From Cephalotus follicularis (Eukaryota > Streptophyta > Magnoliopsida > Oxalidales > Cephalotaceae), in the NCBI GenBank assembly GCA_001972305.1, contig BDDD01001480.1:340392-404391 (forward strand): a DNA stretch of 64,000 nucleotides, read 5' to 3'. Below the pieces are notes generated by a model. The model had not been told where the DNA came from. It ran no database searches and was given only the letters and a program-made list of their open reading frames with translations. The translations under genes were made by a program, and so were the position numbers. Shown piece after piece: positions 1-10,800 of this stretch (position 1 is its first letter; each line of letters begins with the position of its first letter).

Positions 1-971
1 TCTCAATCAATTGTTGTGATCTTGAGCTTTATGAAGTTGTAAAGATGTCTACTTTAATGTTCATGTTTTAAGTTTTTACTGAAAAGGCTTAATTCTATAT
101 GAATTACTAGATTTCGCAAAGTGATGCAAAACTGATTTTTATGAACTATTGGAGTCAATTACTCAAATGAAAGAAAAGTTTATGAATTGTGAAAGAGATG
201 TTATGAAACGATTTTTATGGTTACTTTGAGCTGATCACTCAAAGTAAATGATGAATGAACCGCCCTTGGTTTGTAATCCAAGGGGAATGGAGCGAGATTG
301 CTCAAAGTTAATGGAGCCGAGCGTGCTCACGGACATGCATGTGATGTAAGGATAGTAATCGGGGAGTGCACAATGCCCCGGTGAAGCGGTGTAAAGGGTT
401 CATTAAGGTTTTTATGATGTTTATGTTACGAAATGATCTAGTTATGATATTAACTAGAAAATAATATGTTTTATGAAATGTTCTAGTTATATGTATTGAC
501 TAGAAAAATGTTATGTTGAAATGTGTTTAAACACCTTACTGAGCTATTTTGAGCTCATTCCTTTCAATGTTGTTTTCAAATAAATGTTTTCAGGAAAAGA
601 ATGAATGGAGAATGCGAGCTTAGAGGAAGCTCTTAAGAAGGAATTTTTGAGAAACGAAGGCTATGCGATGATATTCGCATTATGTTTTGTTATGTAATAA
701 GAATAATGTTTTTCCGCTGTAATATGTGTTTATGTACAATAGTGATCCTGTGTAATGTAGACCTATAATATGGTTATGACATCTTTTTATAAGATGATTA
801 TGTGTAAAGATGAATTGAAGATTATGTACGATTTTGCAAGACGTGAATTTATCATGTTATGTACTTTTAGAAAAGAGTACCTAAGGATGTAACGTTTCAC
901 ACCCAACGTAACGCAACCGATCTTTGGAGTTCGCTTTGAGCTATTAGCGAGCTCGGGTCGGGGTCGTTACA
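1..971 (+). mobile_element. LTR 3' part, gypsy-type (O), cut by window start
   Basis: No coding capacity. The segment ends in a GC-rich stretch closing with CGTTACA at 971, after which the sequence switches to another LTR family. The last 80 bases match, as reverse complement, the segment starting at 21258 (shared words include cgtaacgc, ccgatctt and gctttgagct). I read it as the 3' end of a long LTR, inserted into the LTR piece that follows. Its other end lies outside the window, so no target duplication can be checked. An AT-rich stretch near 430-520 holds two copies of a ctagttat...gactagaaa motif. Confidence 0.6.
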
Positions 972-2340
972 ATTCATTTCAGTACAAGACATGGTAATAA
1001 CAACCTTAAACCACATAGAAGCTCTCCAATAAGCTTCAGCAGCACTTCCCCGAACGCCTACACTTAATCTGAAATTATAGGGGGTTAGCCGTTGTCCTCA
1101 CTTTGCTAGGTAGGAATAAAGCATAAGAAAGAATATATAAATGTAAACATGTATGACAGTTTTTTTGAGTAACATATGTGAATAAGTATTCCAATATTTA
1201 TAAGCAATCATGCCAAGTGGCCATAGACAATACAATTCAGGAATACCGCACAAGGGTAAAATCAATCAATACAGTGATTTGTGTGTCACATGTCGCTAAC
1301 TCCTAGCACCAACTGCACACCACCGAACTATCACCCTACACTCCGAAGATGATATATCAGGTCAAATCTGTCGGCATTTAGCGAGCAGGTAACAATTAGG
1401 ATCTGCATTGCAGATAAGTGTGGTGGAAGCTCTAGCCAACTCCTGGCACATAGGACCACCCCTTAGCCAGTGATGTCTCCTATCACTCGACTAAAGGCAA
1501 TAACATAGACAAACAATTCTGTCAATTCAATAGCAATATTACATATATCTATAATATTCAATATAGTAGTTGTTTCTTTTGGAAACATTTAACAGTTCAG
1601 TAATCGTACCTCTCATCGGAGGAAACGGTATTCAATACAGTACTTGTTCCTCTCAATGGAGGAAAATCAGTAAATCATTTGACAATAAGTTTTCAATTTG
1701 AAAACAATGAGAAGAAAACCATATTTGTGCTTATAGCACTAGTTGGTTCAATCATTAATATTAAGTGTAACAATAGTATTTATGAACACTTAATAGCTAT
1801 ACAGTATCTATAGCAGCATCATTAGACAGTAGCGGAACAATCACAATTCAAGGGTTCAACCAAGATGTTAGTATACCCTAATCATTCTTGCATAACTCTC
1901 GCAAGGAGTGCATAAGTCGTTTACTTTCTGTAATGTAACTACATAAGACCAGGATTGACTGTTACAATCATCCCATGTGGAGGCCAGGGTAATTGCATAC
2001 AATTTAAGCCTAACAGCAGCTAATATCAGTAATTTGTCACTTAACAGTCGGTTGTTCATAAGAATAACTGGCTGTTTTCATTAAGCAGTCGACTGTTTGT
2101 CCTTAACAGTATGCTGTTTACATTGAGCGGTCGACTGTTAGGTTATATAGTCGACTGTTTTTGTCCAGAAATATCAGGCAGCAGTTTAATCAAAGCAGAG
2201 TATGCATGTACAATGTCCAATTCAATCCAATCAATAACATGCAATCACAGAGAAATTATCCAGACATGCTATACATATTATATCTTCTAAAACATGTCAA
2301 TATCCCTACCTAAAATGCTATCCCGAAATCAAATTGAGTC
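972..2340 (-). mobile_element. Truncated LTR of the I family
   Basis: Read on the minus strand this matches the solo LTR at about 40700-42110: the palindrome cluster, the ggcctccacatgg stretch, repeated tcctccnatgagaggtac words, the gccaggagttggctagag block and the gaggacaacggctaac block before the 3' end. It is cut at its 3' end by the LTR ending at 971 and joins unrelated internal sequence near 2340. It is therefore a fragment with no LTR terminus of its own. No ORF is credible. Confidence 0.75.
2047..2156 (-). repeat. Six phased GTCGAC palindromes
   Basis: Core hexamers, intact or decayed, start at 2047, 2067, 2088, 2109, 2130 and 2150, so the spacing is 20-21 bp throughout. The best copy is CAGTCGACTG at 2086-2095. 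The others carry one or two changes (GTCGGT, ACTGGC, GTATGC). The homologous LTR at 40868-40976 shows the same six-site array. Confidence 0.85.
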
Positions 2341-3330
2341 CCTCATATCTCATCACAATCTATATGTTGGGGGCTCCGCCCACACCAGGCAACATCTCAA
2401 TTAAATCCAATTATATCGTTTGCATGCAAAGGACAATCCTTTCAATACCCTCAATGATGGGTTTGATCATATCCAATAATATCACACGCATGCAAAGGAT
2501 AGTCATGTCAAGACCTCAAAAGATGGGTATGATCATATCCAATAATATCATACATCGATCGACTTATGCACTGCCACATGCCGGCAGGTCCAATACATCA
2601 ACACACATTTATATTCTCGCACTGCCACAAGCCGGCAGATCATATAATGTACAATAACAATCCTCAAAATATCAGTTCCCTTACCTTATTCATATAACAC
2701 AAGATAAGCTGGAGAAATATAATTTCTTACCATGCGCTTGTCTTCACTAATCACTATAGCTGTCATGTGAACCTGAACCTGACCACTTCACCTCAATGAA
2801 ACAGGTCAGCAACCAATGGCTGTGTGCAATATACATATGTAATAAATGCGTGCCAGGGTGTAGCAGATATATATAAAATATCAATCATGTGAGATGCGCA
2901 CATAGCATAAGCAACACAAACAATGTCATTTCACATCTATACAAGTCATAACACAATACGTCATCAGTAACTCTACCATCTACTATCATCCGAGGCTTAT
3001 CGTCCCGTATCAATCCATGATTGTGCTCTATCCAATACATTTCACATCCGTTTACGGTCCATAGCCGTTTACGGTCTATATCCATTCACAATTCGTATCC
3101 GTTTACGACCCACAGCCGTTAACGGTCAATACCAATTTACAATCCATGTCCGTTACGGCCAACAGCCGTTCGCGGTCCATATCCGTTCACTCTACCAGGG
3201 ATCTAGAGGCTAACAACATACGTAGTTAACATCTAATGGTCGACTAAACATATATACTGTCCCATACCAGCACATATAAGTAGTTGGCCGCCCCATTGGT
3301 TCATTCACGATCTATTCCGAGCATTCACGC

Positions 3331-3540
3331 AATGCCTATCTATTCGATAACTGTCCATTCGACCACTATCCAATCGATAGCGACCCATTCGATCATTAAC
3401 CGTTCAATAACAGTTCATACGATCACTAACCGCTCAACAACGGTTCATACGATCGCCAACCGCTCAACAACGGTTCAAACGATCACTATCCCTCCAATAA
3501 CGGTACATTCGATCACCAACCGTTCAACAACGGTCCATTC
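3331..3540. repeat. 30-bp tandem repeat, seven units
   Basis: Units begin at 3331, 3361, 3391, 3421, 3451, 3481 and 3511. The clearest five start with GATC and contain an inverted pair AACCG...CGGTT around an AT-rich middle. The same 30-bp periodicity appears in D (units near 30853, 30883, 30913, 30943, 30973) and, inverted, in G near 23210-23385. Because 30 is a multiple of three, it creates a long repetitive open frame that I regard as an artefact. Confidence 0.85.
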
Positions 3541-3994
3541 CGATACGATGCGATCGATAATGATAGAATACGATCCATGATGACACACACTAGCCATTCG
3601 CAATGACCATTCATATTCTATTCCGATCAACCACTATTCGATACAGAAACTTTTCCGACAACACTTACGCCTTTCAGTCTATTCGATCGACCCTTTAGCC
3701 ATTACGGCTTATTCGGTGGGTCACTCGACCATTTCGGACTTCAAAGCCCTCGCTGTCACTTCATTCGATGTATCCCGCAGGATTTTGGGAGGTCTGCCTT
3801 CTTGAGGTCAGCCTTTCAGGCAAGTCTAGACCGCTTGGCAGCCTTAGGCACTATTTCGGAGGCTTAAACATTAGCCTGATCTCAATCAGAATTGAGATCC
3901 ATGCGAAACTGGGCAGTTTCACCAAAACAGGGCTATTAGCGTCAACACCACCCTTTAGGTATCGACGTCATCACTCCAGGTATCTACGTTCGTA

Positions 3995-4228
3995 TCAGGC
4001 TCTTCCAAAATGGTTTCCATCATGCCACGCAACATGGTCAGAAACCATGTGCTGTGGCTATGCTTGTGCGTACAATCGACGCATATCCTCCACGTTTGCA
4101 GCATTCGCAACCATCTGCTGCTGGAAGTAATCCGTTATACGGGTCATAAGGTCCGTTCTGTCATTTACTTCCTCAGGAACACTTCCATTAGCGGCTCAAG
4201 GCCTTCCGCGTTCTCTCCTTCCATCCAT
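3995..4228 (-). pseudogene. gag N-terminal remnant of element A
   Basis: An ATG at 4228 lies about 150 bases after the primer site, where gypsy gag starts. The frame begins MDGRRERGRP and is then broken by TGA at codon 11 and TAG at codon 57, ending at TGA (3995-3997). Between the stops is a plausible gag-like segment with ITDYFQQQMVANAAN. G at 22546 has the same start and the same three stops. No matrix/capsid core or zinc knuckle follows. The function is lost; the assignment as gag rests on position and composition. Confidence 0.6.
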
Positions 4229-4378
4229 TTCGTTTCCTTTAAGGAAAGATGATAGCAGTCATCTTCAGGAAACAATTCGTCAATTGCCAAGGAACCTATT
4301 AGCATGGACAAGTTCCTTCATCCAACTATTTAGTTGCCGAGGATAGTATCCCAGTGATAGCTTATAAAAGGAATATAA

Positions 4379-4390
4379 GCTCTGATACCA
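4379..4390 (-). promoter_or_regulatory. Primer binding site of A
   Basis: The reverse strand reads TGGTATCAGAGC, the standard sequence complementary to the 3' end of initiator tRNA-Met. It lies four bases inside the LTR edge at 4395. G has the same PBS and the same four-base spacer. Confidence 0.9.
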
Positions 4391-4394
4391 CTGT

Positions 4395-5341
4395 TGTCAC
4401 ACCCCGTTTATAAAACGCGACATTAAAATGGTAAAGGCAATTAACATAAAATACAGCTCATGTAAAAACCATAAAACTTAAAACTTTTAAACAAACTGTC
4501 AGTTGCGGAAGCATAACAAGTTCATAAGCTGTAAACACGTAACGTGCGTCCCATACCGCACGCTACCCAAATACCAGTCATCAAAGCTAATCGCCCATAA
4601 AACGGAGTGTGAATTACAGTACAATATAGAACTCCATCAGAAACAGAACCATAATAATGGTACATTATTCATCAATACATTGATTCATTTATTACAAAGA
4701 TCCATAAACGTTTCTCAAAGCAGAAACAACATAACTAGCCATCTATAACAAAACCCAGGCCACCCGCGACGCTAACGACGCCGGGAAATGCCGGGAAAGA
4801 GGAGCGATAGTGACGGTAGCGGGGAAGAAAAAAGAAGAAAAAGAGAAGAAGGGGGAGGAGGTTACCGTCGGTTGGAGGCCCTGGGTTGACCGGCGTGCTC
4901 TCCCGGTCCGGTAGCTGCCTCCGGCGTCCTCTACCGTTCTCTCTCCCAATCTCTCTTGCACTCTCTCCCTGTCTCTCTCTCCCTCTAATCTGCAGGTACA
5001 AAACGCACGGGCGCGCGATGCGCCCGTGTGTGTCCCTCATTTCCTTTATAATTTGCCTCTTCCTTAGTATTTTCTGGTAAAATACTAAGGTACGGGTCCC
5101 GATTTTTCCGCAAATCGCGACATAAATTATCCAAACAACCACCAAAATAGTCGCAATAATATTGCGAACATTTGGGCTTTGTTGTCACGCATTAAAAATA
5201 GATTTATATTAGCCGTCTTAGCTAACACAATTACGACTTAAATGCGTAATGCCTTTTTTATTACTCCGGCTCTATCGATTTTATCGCAACTGTACACACA
5301 CCAATTTCATAATAATTATTTATTAAATTCGGGGCGTCACA
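4395..5341 (-). mobile_element. 5' LTR of element A (947 bp)
   Basis: Read on the minus strand it starts TGTGACGCCCCGAATTT and ends AAACGGGGTGTGACA, directly followed by the PBS. The first half and the terminus match solo LTR F (17532-19914), but about 1.4 kb of the middle of F is absent, so this is a deletion derivative. A retains about 170 bp with two hairpins that F lacks. It interrupts B's 5' LTR at 5342. Long open frames here are shadows of GC-rich LTR sequence. Confidence 0.85.
5006..5090. other. Two strong hairpins in LTR A
   Basis: First: CACGGGCGC at 5006-5014 pairs perfectly with GCGCCCGTG at 5020-5028 (five-base loop). Second: CCTTAGTATTTT at 5062-5073 pairs perfectly with AAAATACTAAGG at 5079-5090 (five-base loop). 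B's 3' LTR has a comparable hairpin at a similar position (10874-10897). Confidence 0.85.
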
Positions 5342-6255
5342 CAGTGAACCTAACAAGCTGCCGTCTTTGACCGCGCGTTTAGCACCGAGTCTTGGCCTGT
5401 TTAAGGTAGTGGTGTGTTGACCTAATGATTGGGTGGCGATTTCGGGTAATGACTAAAGTTGTGGTTGACCGGCGAGTTGACTTAGTGAGTTGAACTCACT
5501 GCCGGCCGTGACTGGGCGTTTCGGCGCCGATTCATGGCGAGTTACGAGTGGAGACACCTTAATCCGACTGTTTTGTGACACTTTTAGGAAGTGGCCGGAA
5601 TTGTGGATGTCTGGCGAGTTGACTCACTGTCTGTTGTGACTGCGCGATTCACGGCGAGTCGGGGTTATCAGTGTGTAGATCGTAACGGAATGTGTGATTG
5701 TTATTGCAGCGATGCTGAAAGAGAAATAGAGTTCTATTGAAACAAGATGGAGCTGTGCTCGTAACGACGAGTGGAACTTAGAGGAGGTAGCGGTTCGTCG
5801 AGTCTGCTGCAATTCCTTCCAACTCGCAAGCTCAATTGTTAACAGGTAGGTATACATATGTTTCGATGGTACGTGCTCAGATGGCTGTTGCCTTGATCCC
5901 ATTCGTATACACCGGGATGGGACAGTGGTGTACGAATGGTAGATCACTAGAGTAGGTTATGCTACTTGCATTGCATTCATGCATTCTAAAAGGTTATATG
6001 GATTCATATGTGTACGTATTGTAATTATATGAATGCATGATTGTACATATATATATATATACATACGAGTATACAAAGGGATGTGGATATTGCATATGGT
6101 ATAAGGTTTAGATGTTGAATTGAGAGGAGATGAATTCCTCCCTTCTCTCAATTCATGAGCTATGAGATGGATCTTAAAGGGTCTTTGAACAGGTTTTGGA
6201 CATTGTTTTCACTGAATTGCGAATTGTTTTGCAAAACAATATTTCTTCCAAAACC

Positions 6256-6391
6256 GTCGACGCTTTCTTCTTAACTGTCAACGCTTTTATGTGTTAAACC
6301 AAACAGTCGACGCCTTATGCTTTGAAACAAACCGTTGATGCTTTATACTTATGCTTTTTAAAACTGTCGATGCCTAGGGCTAAGCATCGAC
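6256..6391 (+). repeat. GTCGAC palindrome cluster in B 5' LTR
   Basis: Cores start at 6256 and 6277 (21 bp apart), then 6306, 6334, 6366 and 6386 (last step 20 bp). Forms include CCGTCGACGCTT and the transition derivatives GTCAAC, GTTGAT and GTCGAT, as expected from deamination of methylated CpG. The 3' LTR has the cluster at 12207-12340, where the second site is still an intact GTCGAC. Confidence 0.8.
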
Positions 6392-6980
6392 GCTTAGTGC
6401 CCTGTTTTAGTTAAACTCAACTGTTTTAAATGGTTTTGATCCGAAATGGATTTCTATACAAATGGATTTGATAGGAAGCCTCCCTAAGGCCTTGTAGCCT
6501 ATGAAAATCCTCTTATGACATTTTTAAACTACGGATAAACCTGCAAAATGATTCGTTAAAGGAAGTTTCATAAAAAGGGGATTTTATACAAATGGTTTTC
6601 AAAAATGGTTAGGATAGTTCCATTGGGACATCTGGACGCGGATCCTCCCATTTGGACTTCCTTTCCATTTATTATAACTTCGATAGGGACCAACCAAATG
6701 ATATATGGAAAATTGATTACAAAAAGGATTATGGAAGTGAAAATGGCCATTGAATATGAAAAATGATTTATGACTACGAACTTGATCTTATATGATTTGA
6801 CTGATGTGGATCCATGAGATCCTTTACAAATTGGTCCCTATCATTTAAAAGCATACATGATTTTGGGTCACAACTACGGGATGAATTATTGATTGTATTG
6901 TATGAGACGTAAATGAGATAACCCATTCATGATCCTCACCTCCGTCATGAAGGTCATGAATGCTAGACCACATAATACAG

Positions 6981-7112
6981 GCTAGACTATTGTGAACAGT
7001 CGAGACAATATAGGTTGGACTATTGTGAACAGTCAAGACAATACAAGTTGGACTATTGTGAACAGTCGAGACAATATAGGATGGATTATTGTGAACAGTC
7101 GAGACCATATGG
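6981..7112. repeat. 33-bp tandem repeat, four units plus partial
   Basis: The unit is roughly ggactattgtgaacagtc plus gagacaatata, starting at 6981, 7014, 7047 and 7080, with a decayed partial unit after it. B's 3' LTR (about 35154-35252) has three units plus the partial, so one unit was gained or lost after insertion. Each unit has the weak dyad TATTGT...ACAATA. Confidence 0.85.
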
Positions 7113-8602
7113 GCTTGGACCATTGCGAACAAGCTTTACTGTAAGCACTGAGTGGTCAGTGTTATCTCATTCCTCACTCCTCCACGACACCAAAAGTGCG
7201 TCGAGGGTGGGATGGACCCTATGGATTGATTGTCCCTTTGATTGATATGGATTGTTATATGGATTGTCTGCAGGCCAATGGCCTTTGATGTAATTAGGAC
7301 TAGCTAAATATACCTCGCTTAGGGACGGCTGGTATATTGAAGCTGTCCACGTTTGCCATTTACACACATGACATCACATGGCATATTGATACACATGTGG
7401 TATATAGTATAGTCGTCCGCCATACGAATGGTATGGTTACGAATCGTGTGGTTATGGAACGAGTACTATATGGTTGCGGATCATATCGTTATGGATCGTA
7501 ATGGTCCAGATTGAAATGGTATATGGACATTGATGGTGGCAGTGGCTAGAGAGATCAGTGTTAGAGAAGGTCCCTCTTCTCATCTCTGTTCTACTTACGA
7601 ATGTTACTCTAGTCTGCCAGTGGAATAAGGACCTATGCCTAGAACGCCAAAAGCGTCTAGTCTGTGACCTCGGCAAGGAAGACTGAGAAACGCTTGTATA
7701 TGCTTTGAAAGGACTTTGGAATGATATGGACGCCGAATGATATTGGATTTGTGTTGGGATCGTATGGATATGGTTGTTGAACGGTGGCTACTATGGAAAA
7801 TGGCATGGTTCTAAATGCTAGTTTTCATAGCATGGTTTATATCGACTGTCGTGCATATATCTCTCACATTGTACATACATCTCGTATGGCATACTTATCT
7901 GCCTCCTATATGTACCTTGCACATGTGTATCCTACACAACCTTCGGGTTGCTGACCCATTGCATTGTATTGTAATGTAATGGGTCAGGTTCAGGTTCAGG
8001 TGACGCACAGCAGGGACTAGCCAGGTTAAAACGCAGGGTAAGGATTTACATATCCTCCGACCTACTTTGTACAAATGTGATATTGTAAAAGGACAGATAT
8101 TGAATATGGATGTATTTATAGTTATTGTGTAAGAGACAAATGTAAAGATGAAATAGAGATATGTTTATATTCAGCTATTGACCTGCCAGCTTGTGGCAGC
8201 GCTTGTTTAATATGTGTGTTGATGTAAAGGGCATGGAAGGGTCCATACATTGTGATATATTGCTGATTTCCTCCTACGAGAGTGTGATTGTTGAGGGCTG
8301 AGCCCCAGATATAAACTATGTTTTTCTTTACAGGGAGTTTAGTCTGATAAACGAATACTTCATGCCGAAATTTCGGGAGATTTTAAGTGTTAGTTTTTGT
8401 TTGATTTAGTTATTCCGCTGATGTTATAAAGGATTCTTCCGCTTATATGACTTGATTTAAAGTTTTATATGTATATCACTTTGAGACATGATTGATAGAT
8501 GATATGGAGTATGATTTATGTTTGATTGAACGGACTGAATGGATGGTATCTGACGCGTTGGATCGTGGGGGTTTACTCTCGCGGTTTGGGGCATGACAGG
8601 CT

Positions 8603-8614
8603 TGGTATCAGAGC
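8603..8614 (+). promoter_or_regulatory. Primer binding site of B
   Basis: TGGTATCAGAGC, four bases after the LTR end at 8598. It is complementary to initiator tRNA-Met and fixes B's orientation as plus. Confidence 0.9.
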
Positions 8615-8798
8615 CGGTCCTATGCTGGATACGCCAGGATAGGGTCCTCGGCTAGTGGAATTGAGATTGATTGATTGAGTTAAAGTGCTATAGTTGGAGT
8701 TACTTAGAGTAGCGGAATGATAAGTGTTACATGAAGTATCTTGGAATTATGGTTATGAAAGTTGATAGCCGTCTGTTGTCTCTTATACAAGGTAGAAT

Positions 8799-8924
8799 AT
8801 GGAAGGTCGACGCGGAAAAACCGCAAGAGGAATAGCCGGACCGACAACTAGACGGACCCGAGCTAGGGCTGCAGAAGAAGAAAGTACAGCCCAAGAAGTA
8901 GAACGTGTTACTTCGGCTCAATAA
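8799..8924 (+). pseudogene. gag start of element B (41 codons)
   Basis: An ATG 200 bases after the PBS opens a frame MEGRRGKTARG that is very rich in Arg/Ala/Glu and ends at TAA 8922-8924. A basic N-terminus of this kind is usual for chromovirus gag. Downstream sequence to about 9200 no longer reads as gag, so most of gag and all of the protease region appear deleted or decayed. The call rests on position and composition, not on a conserved domain. Confidence 0.5.
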
Positions 8925-9204
8925 GAGCCTAGTGATTATTTAAGAAAGATGCATGACATTATGGACAAATATATGCAATGATGCAGCGACAAGTGGCTGC
9001 AAATTGACGGTAACCAATGTGAGGCTAAGTCTATTGGGTTATCAAGGATAACATCTCATATGGTTAGCATGGAAGCAAGGTAGGCTAAGAAGTTTCCTAG
9101 TGGGTCCTAACCCACAGATCAATGGATCTTGCTAAGCGATCCCGTAGTGTTGCCGATGGATGAATTGAAAGTGATTACAGCGATGGATTCATACGGATAT
9201 GTGT

Positions 9205-10045
9205 TGTTATCGGTAGCGTCTAAGTCAAAATATGGACCTTATGAGTTGATCGTAATGTTGTTTGGGGTGGCCAATGCCCTCCTGGATTCATGAACCTTAT
9301 AAAAGGGGTGTGTAGTCCATATCTTGACTAGTTCATCGTAGTCTCCTTCGATGATGTGTTAGTGCATTCCATGTCTATGGAATGCCTTGAGAAGCAGTTG
9401 CACTGAGCATGGCAGGTCTTGCGAGATCGCCAATGGTATGCCATGTTCCGCAAATATGGATTTTGGTTATCAGAGGTAGTTTCCTTAGTCACATTGTCTT
9501 CAGTGCTGGTTCATTGGTGGACCTAACAATGATAGAAGTAACGGGGGATTGGAAATGGCTGATAAACGTGACAACAGTCCGTGGATTCTTAGGCTTAGAG
9601 GGTTACTATCGTCGCTTTGTCGAGAAATTTTTATGGATTACTACGCTATTGACCCAATTGACATGCAAAAGATGGTGGTTGTATGGGATTACAATTATGA
9701 AGGAAATGGTTGAATTGTGTTTTAAGGTTGTTTGGGGAAGTGAGCTCCTATGTCTTAAGGAAAGTTAGAGCTCATGAGTGAGTAATTCCACTCATGGTCT
9801 AGAATTTTTCGCGTTAGCCGTGTGCTACGCCGATTAAGACCCTATCTTTGTGGCACAAAGTTTGAGGTTTTCACAGATCACAAGGGTCCGAAACATCCTT
9901 TCTCCTAGAAGGATCTAAATATGAGACAAAGAAGGTGGATGGAGCCGTTCAATGGTTACATCCATGAGATCCAATGTCAACCAGGCGAGGCTAATATGGT
10001 GGCAGACCTCATAAGTCGCCGATTAGCTTGCTTGACGGTCTCTTA
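9205..10045 (+). pseudogene. RT and RNase H remnant of B (Ty3/gypsy)
   Basis: RT motifs are recognisable across frames: KYGPYELIVMLFG then NAP (family consensus [13 protein letters not shown]...NAP), PYLD followed by a stop, then DDVLVHS, corresponding to the catalytic FIDDILVYS box. Downstream are FLGLEGYYRRFVEKF (RT connection), TDHKGPKHPF, NMRQRRWMEPF and MVADLISRR, all standard gypsy RNase H landmarks. The order RT then RNase H is canonical. Multiple stops and frameshifts make it inactive. The region upstream of the RT core (fingers) is missing. Confidence 0.85.
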
Positions 10046-10229
10046 AGTTCAAGAATGACCATGGTTGATGGACAGAATTGAGAGGCTCAAGGGATGGATG
10101 ATGAATTGCTTAAGGCTGCATTACATGATCAAGATGAGTTCAAACTCGAATCCTCGATCCATGGTGATGGATTGATAAGATTCCCAGGGCAGAGTTTGTA
10201 TCCTTTACAACAGATGGATGAAGGGTAAG

Positions 10230-10780
10230 CTATGGACACGCCTATCGCTCCCGTTTCTCAGTACATCCAACGAATAGTAAGATGTATCAGAATTTGAAGC
10301 CTATTTGGTAGAATGATATGAAGAGAGGATAGACACTGTTGCCTACATGCTTGCCTTACTAACCAACTTATGGGATCAGAACCTACCATATAAGGTAGAG
10401 TATATGCCCTGGATCAGAGTGGCGCAGCGGAAGCGTGATGGATGGGGATAACAGTTGGAATGGACCCCTGCCGTTAGAAGAATTCACACAGGGAGATCAT
10501 GTATTGCATAATGTGTTCATGTCTCAATGCTCTAAATGTATTATCCAGATCCTTCTCACGTGCTACAATATGAGATGTTAGAGTTGAGGACGGATACGAA
10601 CTTGAAGAGATACCTTTTTGGATGGTCGATCGTCGAATCGAACAGCTGAGAAAGAAGGGTATTTTGTTAATGGAAGTGTTATAACAATGTTATGGACTTG
10701 AGAAAGCCACGTGGGATGTGAGAAAGGAATGAAACATTCTACCCTCACATGTTTTAACCTAAGGAATCTTGAGGACGAGA
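10230..10780 (+). pseudogene. Integrase and chromodomain-region remnant of B
   Basis: Fragments match the N-terminal integrase zinc-binding region (SRFSVHPTNSKMYQNLK, then NDMKRG). After a gap comes a C-terminal stretch with GDHVLHNVF and DPSHVLQYEMLELR, which resembles the segment just before the chromodomain of Tekay-like chromoviruses. The catalytic D,D,E core is not found, so a central deletion is likely. Frames change repeatedly. The clade call is an inference from these motifs and the very long LTR. Confidence 0.65.
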
Positions 10781-10783
10781 TTT

Positions 10784-10800
10784 CTCTAAGGAGGGGAGGA
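10784..10800 (+). other. Polypurine tract of B
   Basis: A purine-rich run ending aaggaggggagga sits immediately before the 3' LTR start TGTAAGCCCCC at 10801, the expected plus-strand priming site. Confidence 0.85.

Larger units (their letters stand above)
2341..4394 (-). mobile_element. Non-coding interior of gypsy-derived element A
   Basis: On the minus strand it runs PBS, a gag remnant full of stops, then about 1.6 kb of non-coding sequence closely matching G (22430-24440) and the interior of D (29755-31180). The last part also resembles the 3' part of B's LTR: the ctgacc...gggtcaggttcaggt block, the gacctgccggcttgtggcag block and cgaatacttcatgcc. There is no protease, RT or integrase. It also holds an imperfect array of about 18 bp around the word ccgtttacgg (3040-3190). 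The left junction is abrupt at about 2340, inside the word tgagggactc. Confidence 0.65.
5342..8598 (+). mobile_element. 5' LTR of gypsy element B, 5'-truncated
   Basis: It begins inside the LTR, because the copy from 10801 onward has about 460 more bases upstream of the equivalent point. It ends GGGGCATGACA, followed by the PBS. It matches B's 3' LTR segments 11265-12547, 15771-15928 and 34926-36857 closely along its length. No coding sequence. It contains a palindrome cluster (6256-6391), a 33-bp tandem repeat (6981-7112) and the block shared with the interiors of A, D and G (about 7440-8400). Confidence 0.85.

Noticed and set aside
3284-3580. 98-codon repetitive Ser/Thr/Ile-rich open frame
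   Set aside because: Produced by the 30-bp tandem repeat, whose length is a multiple of three.
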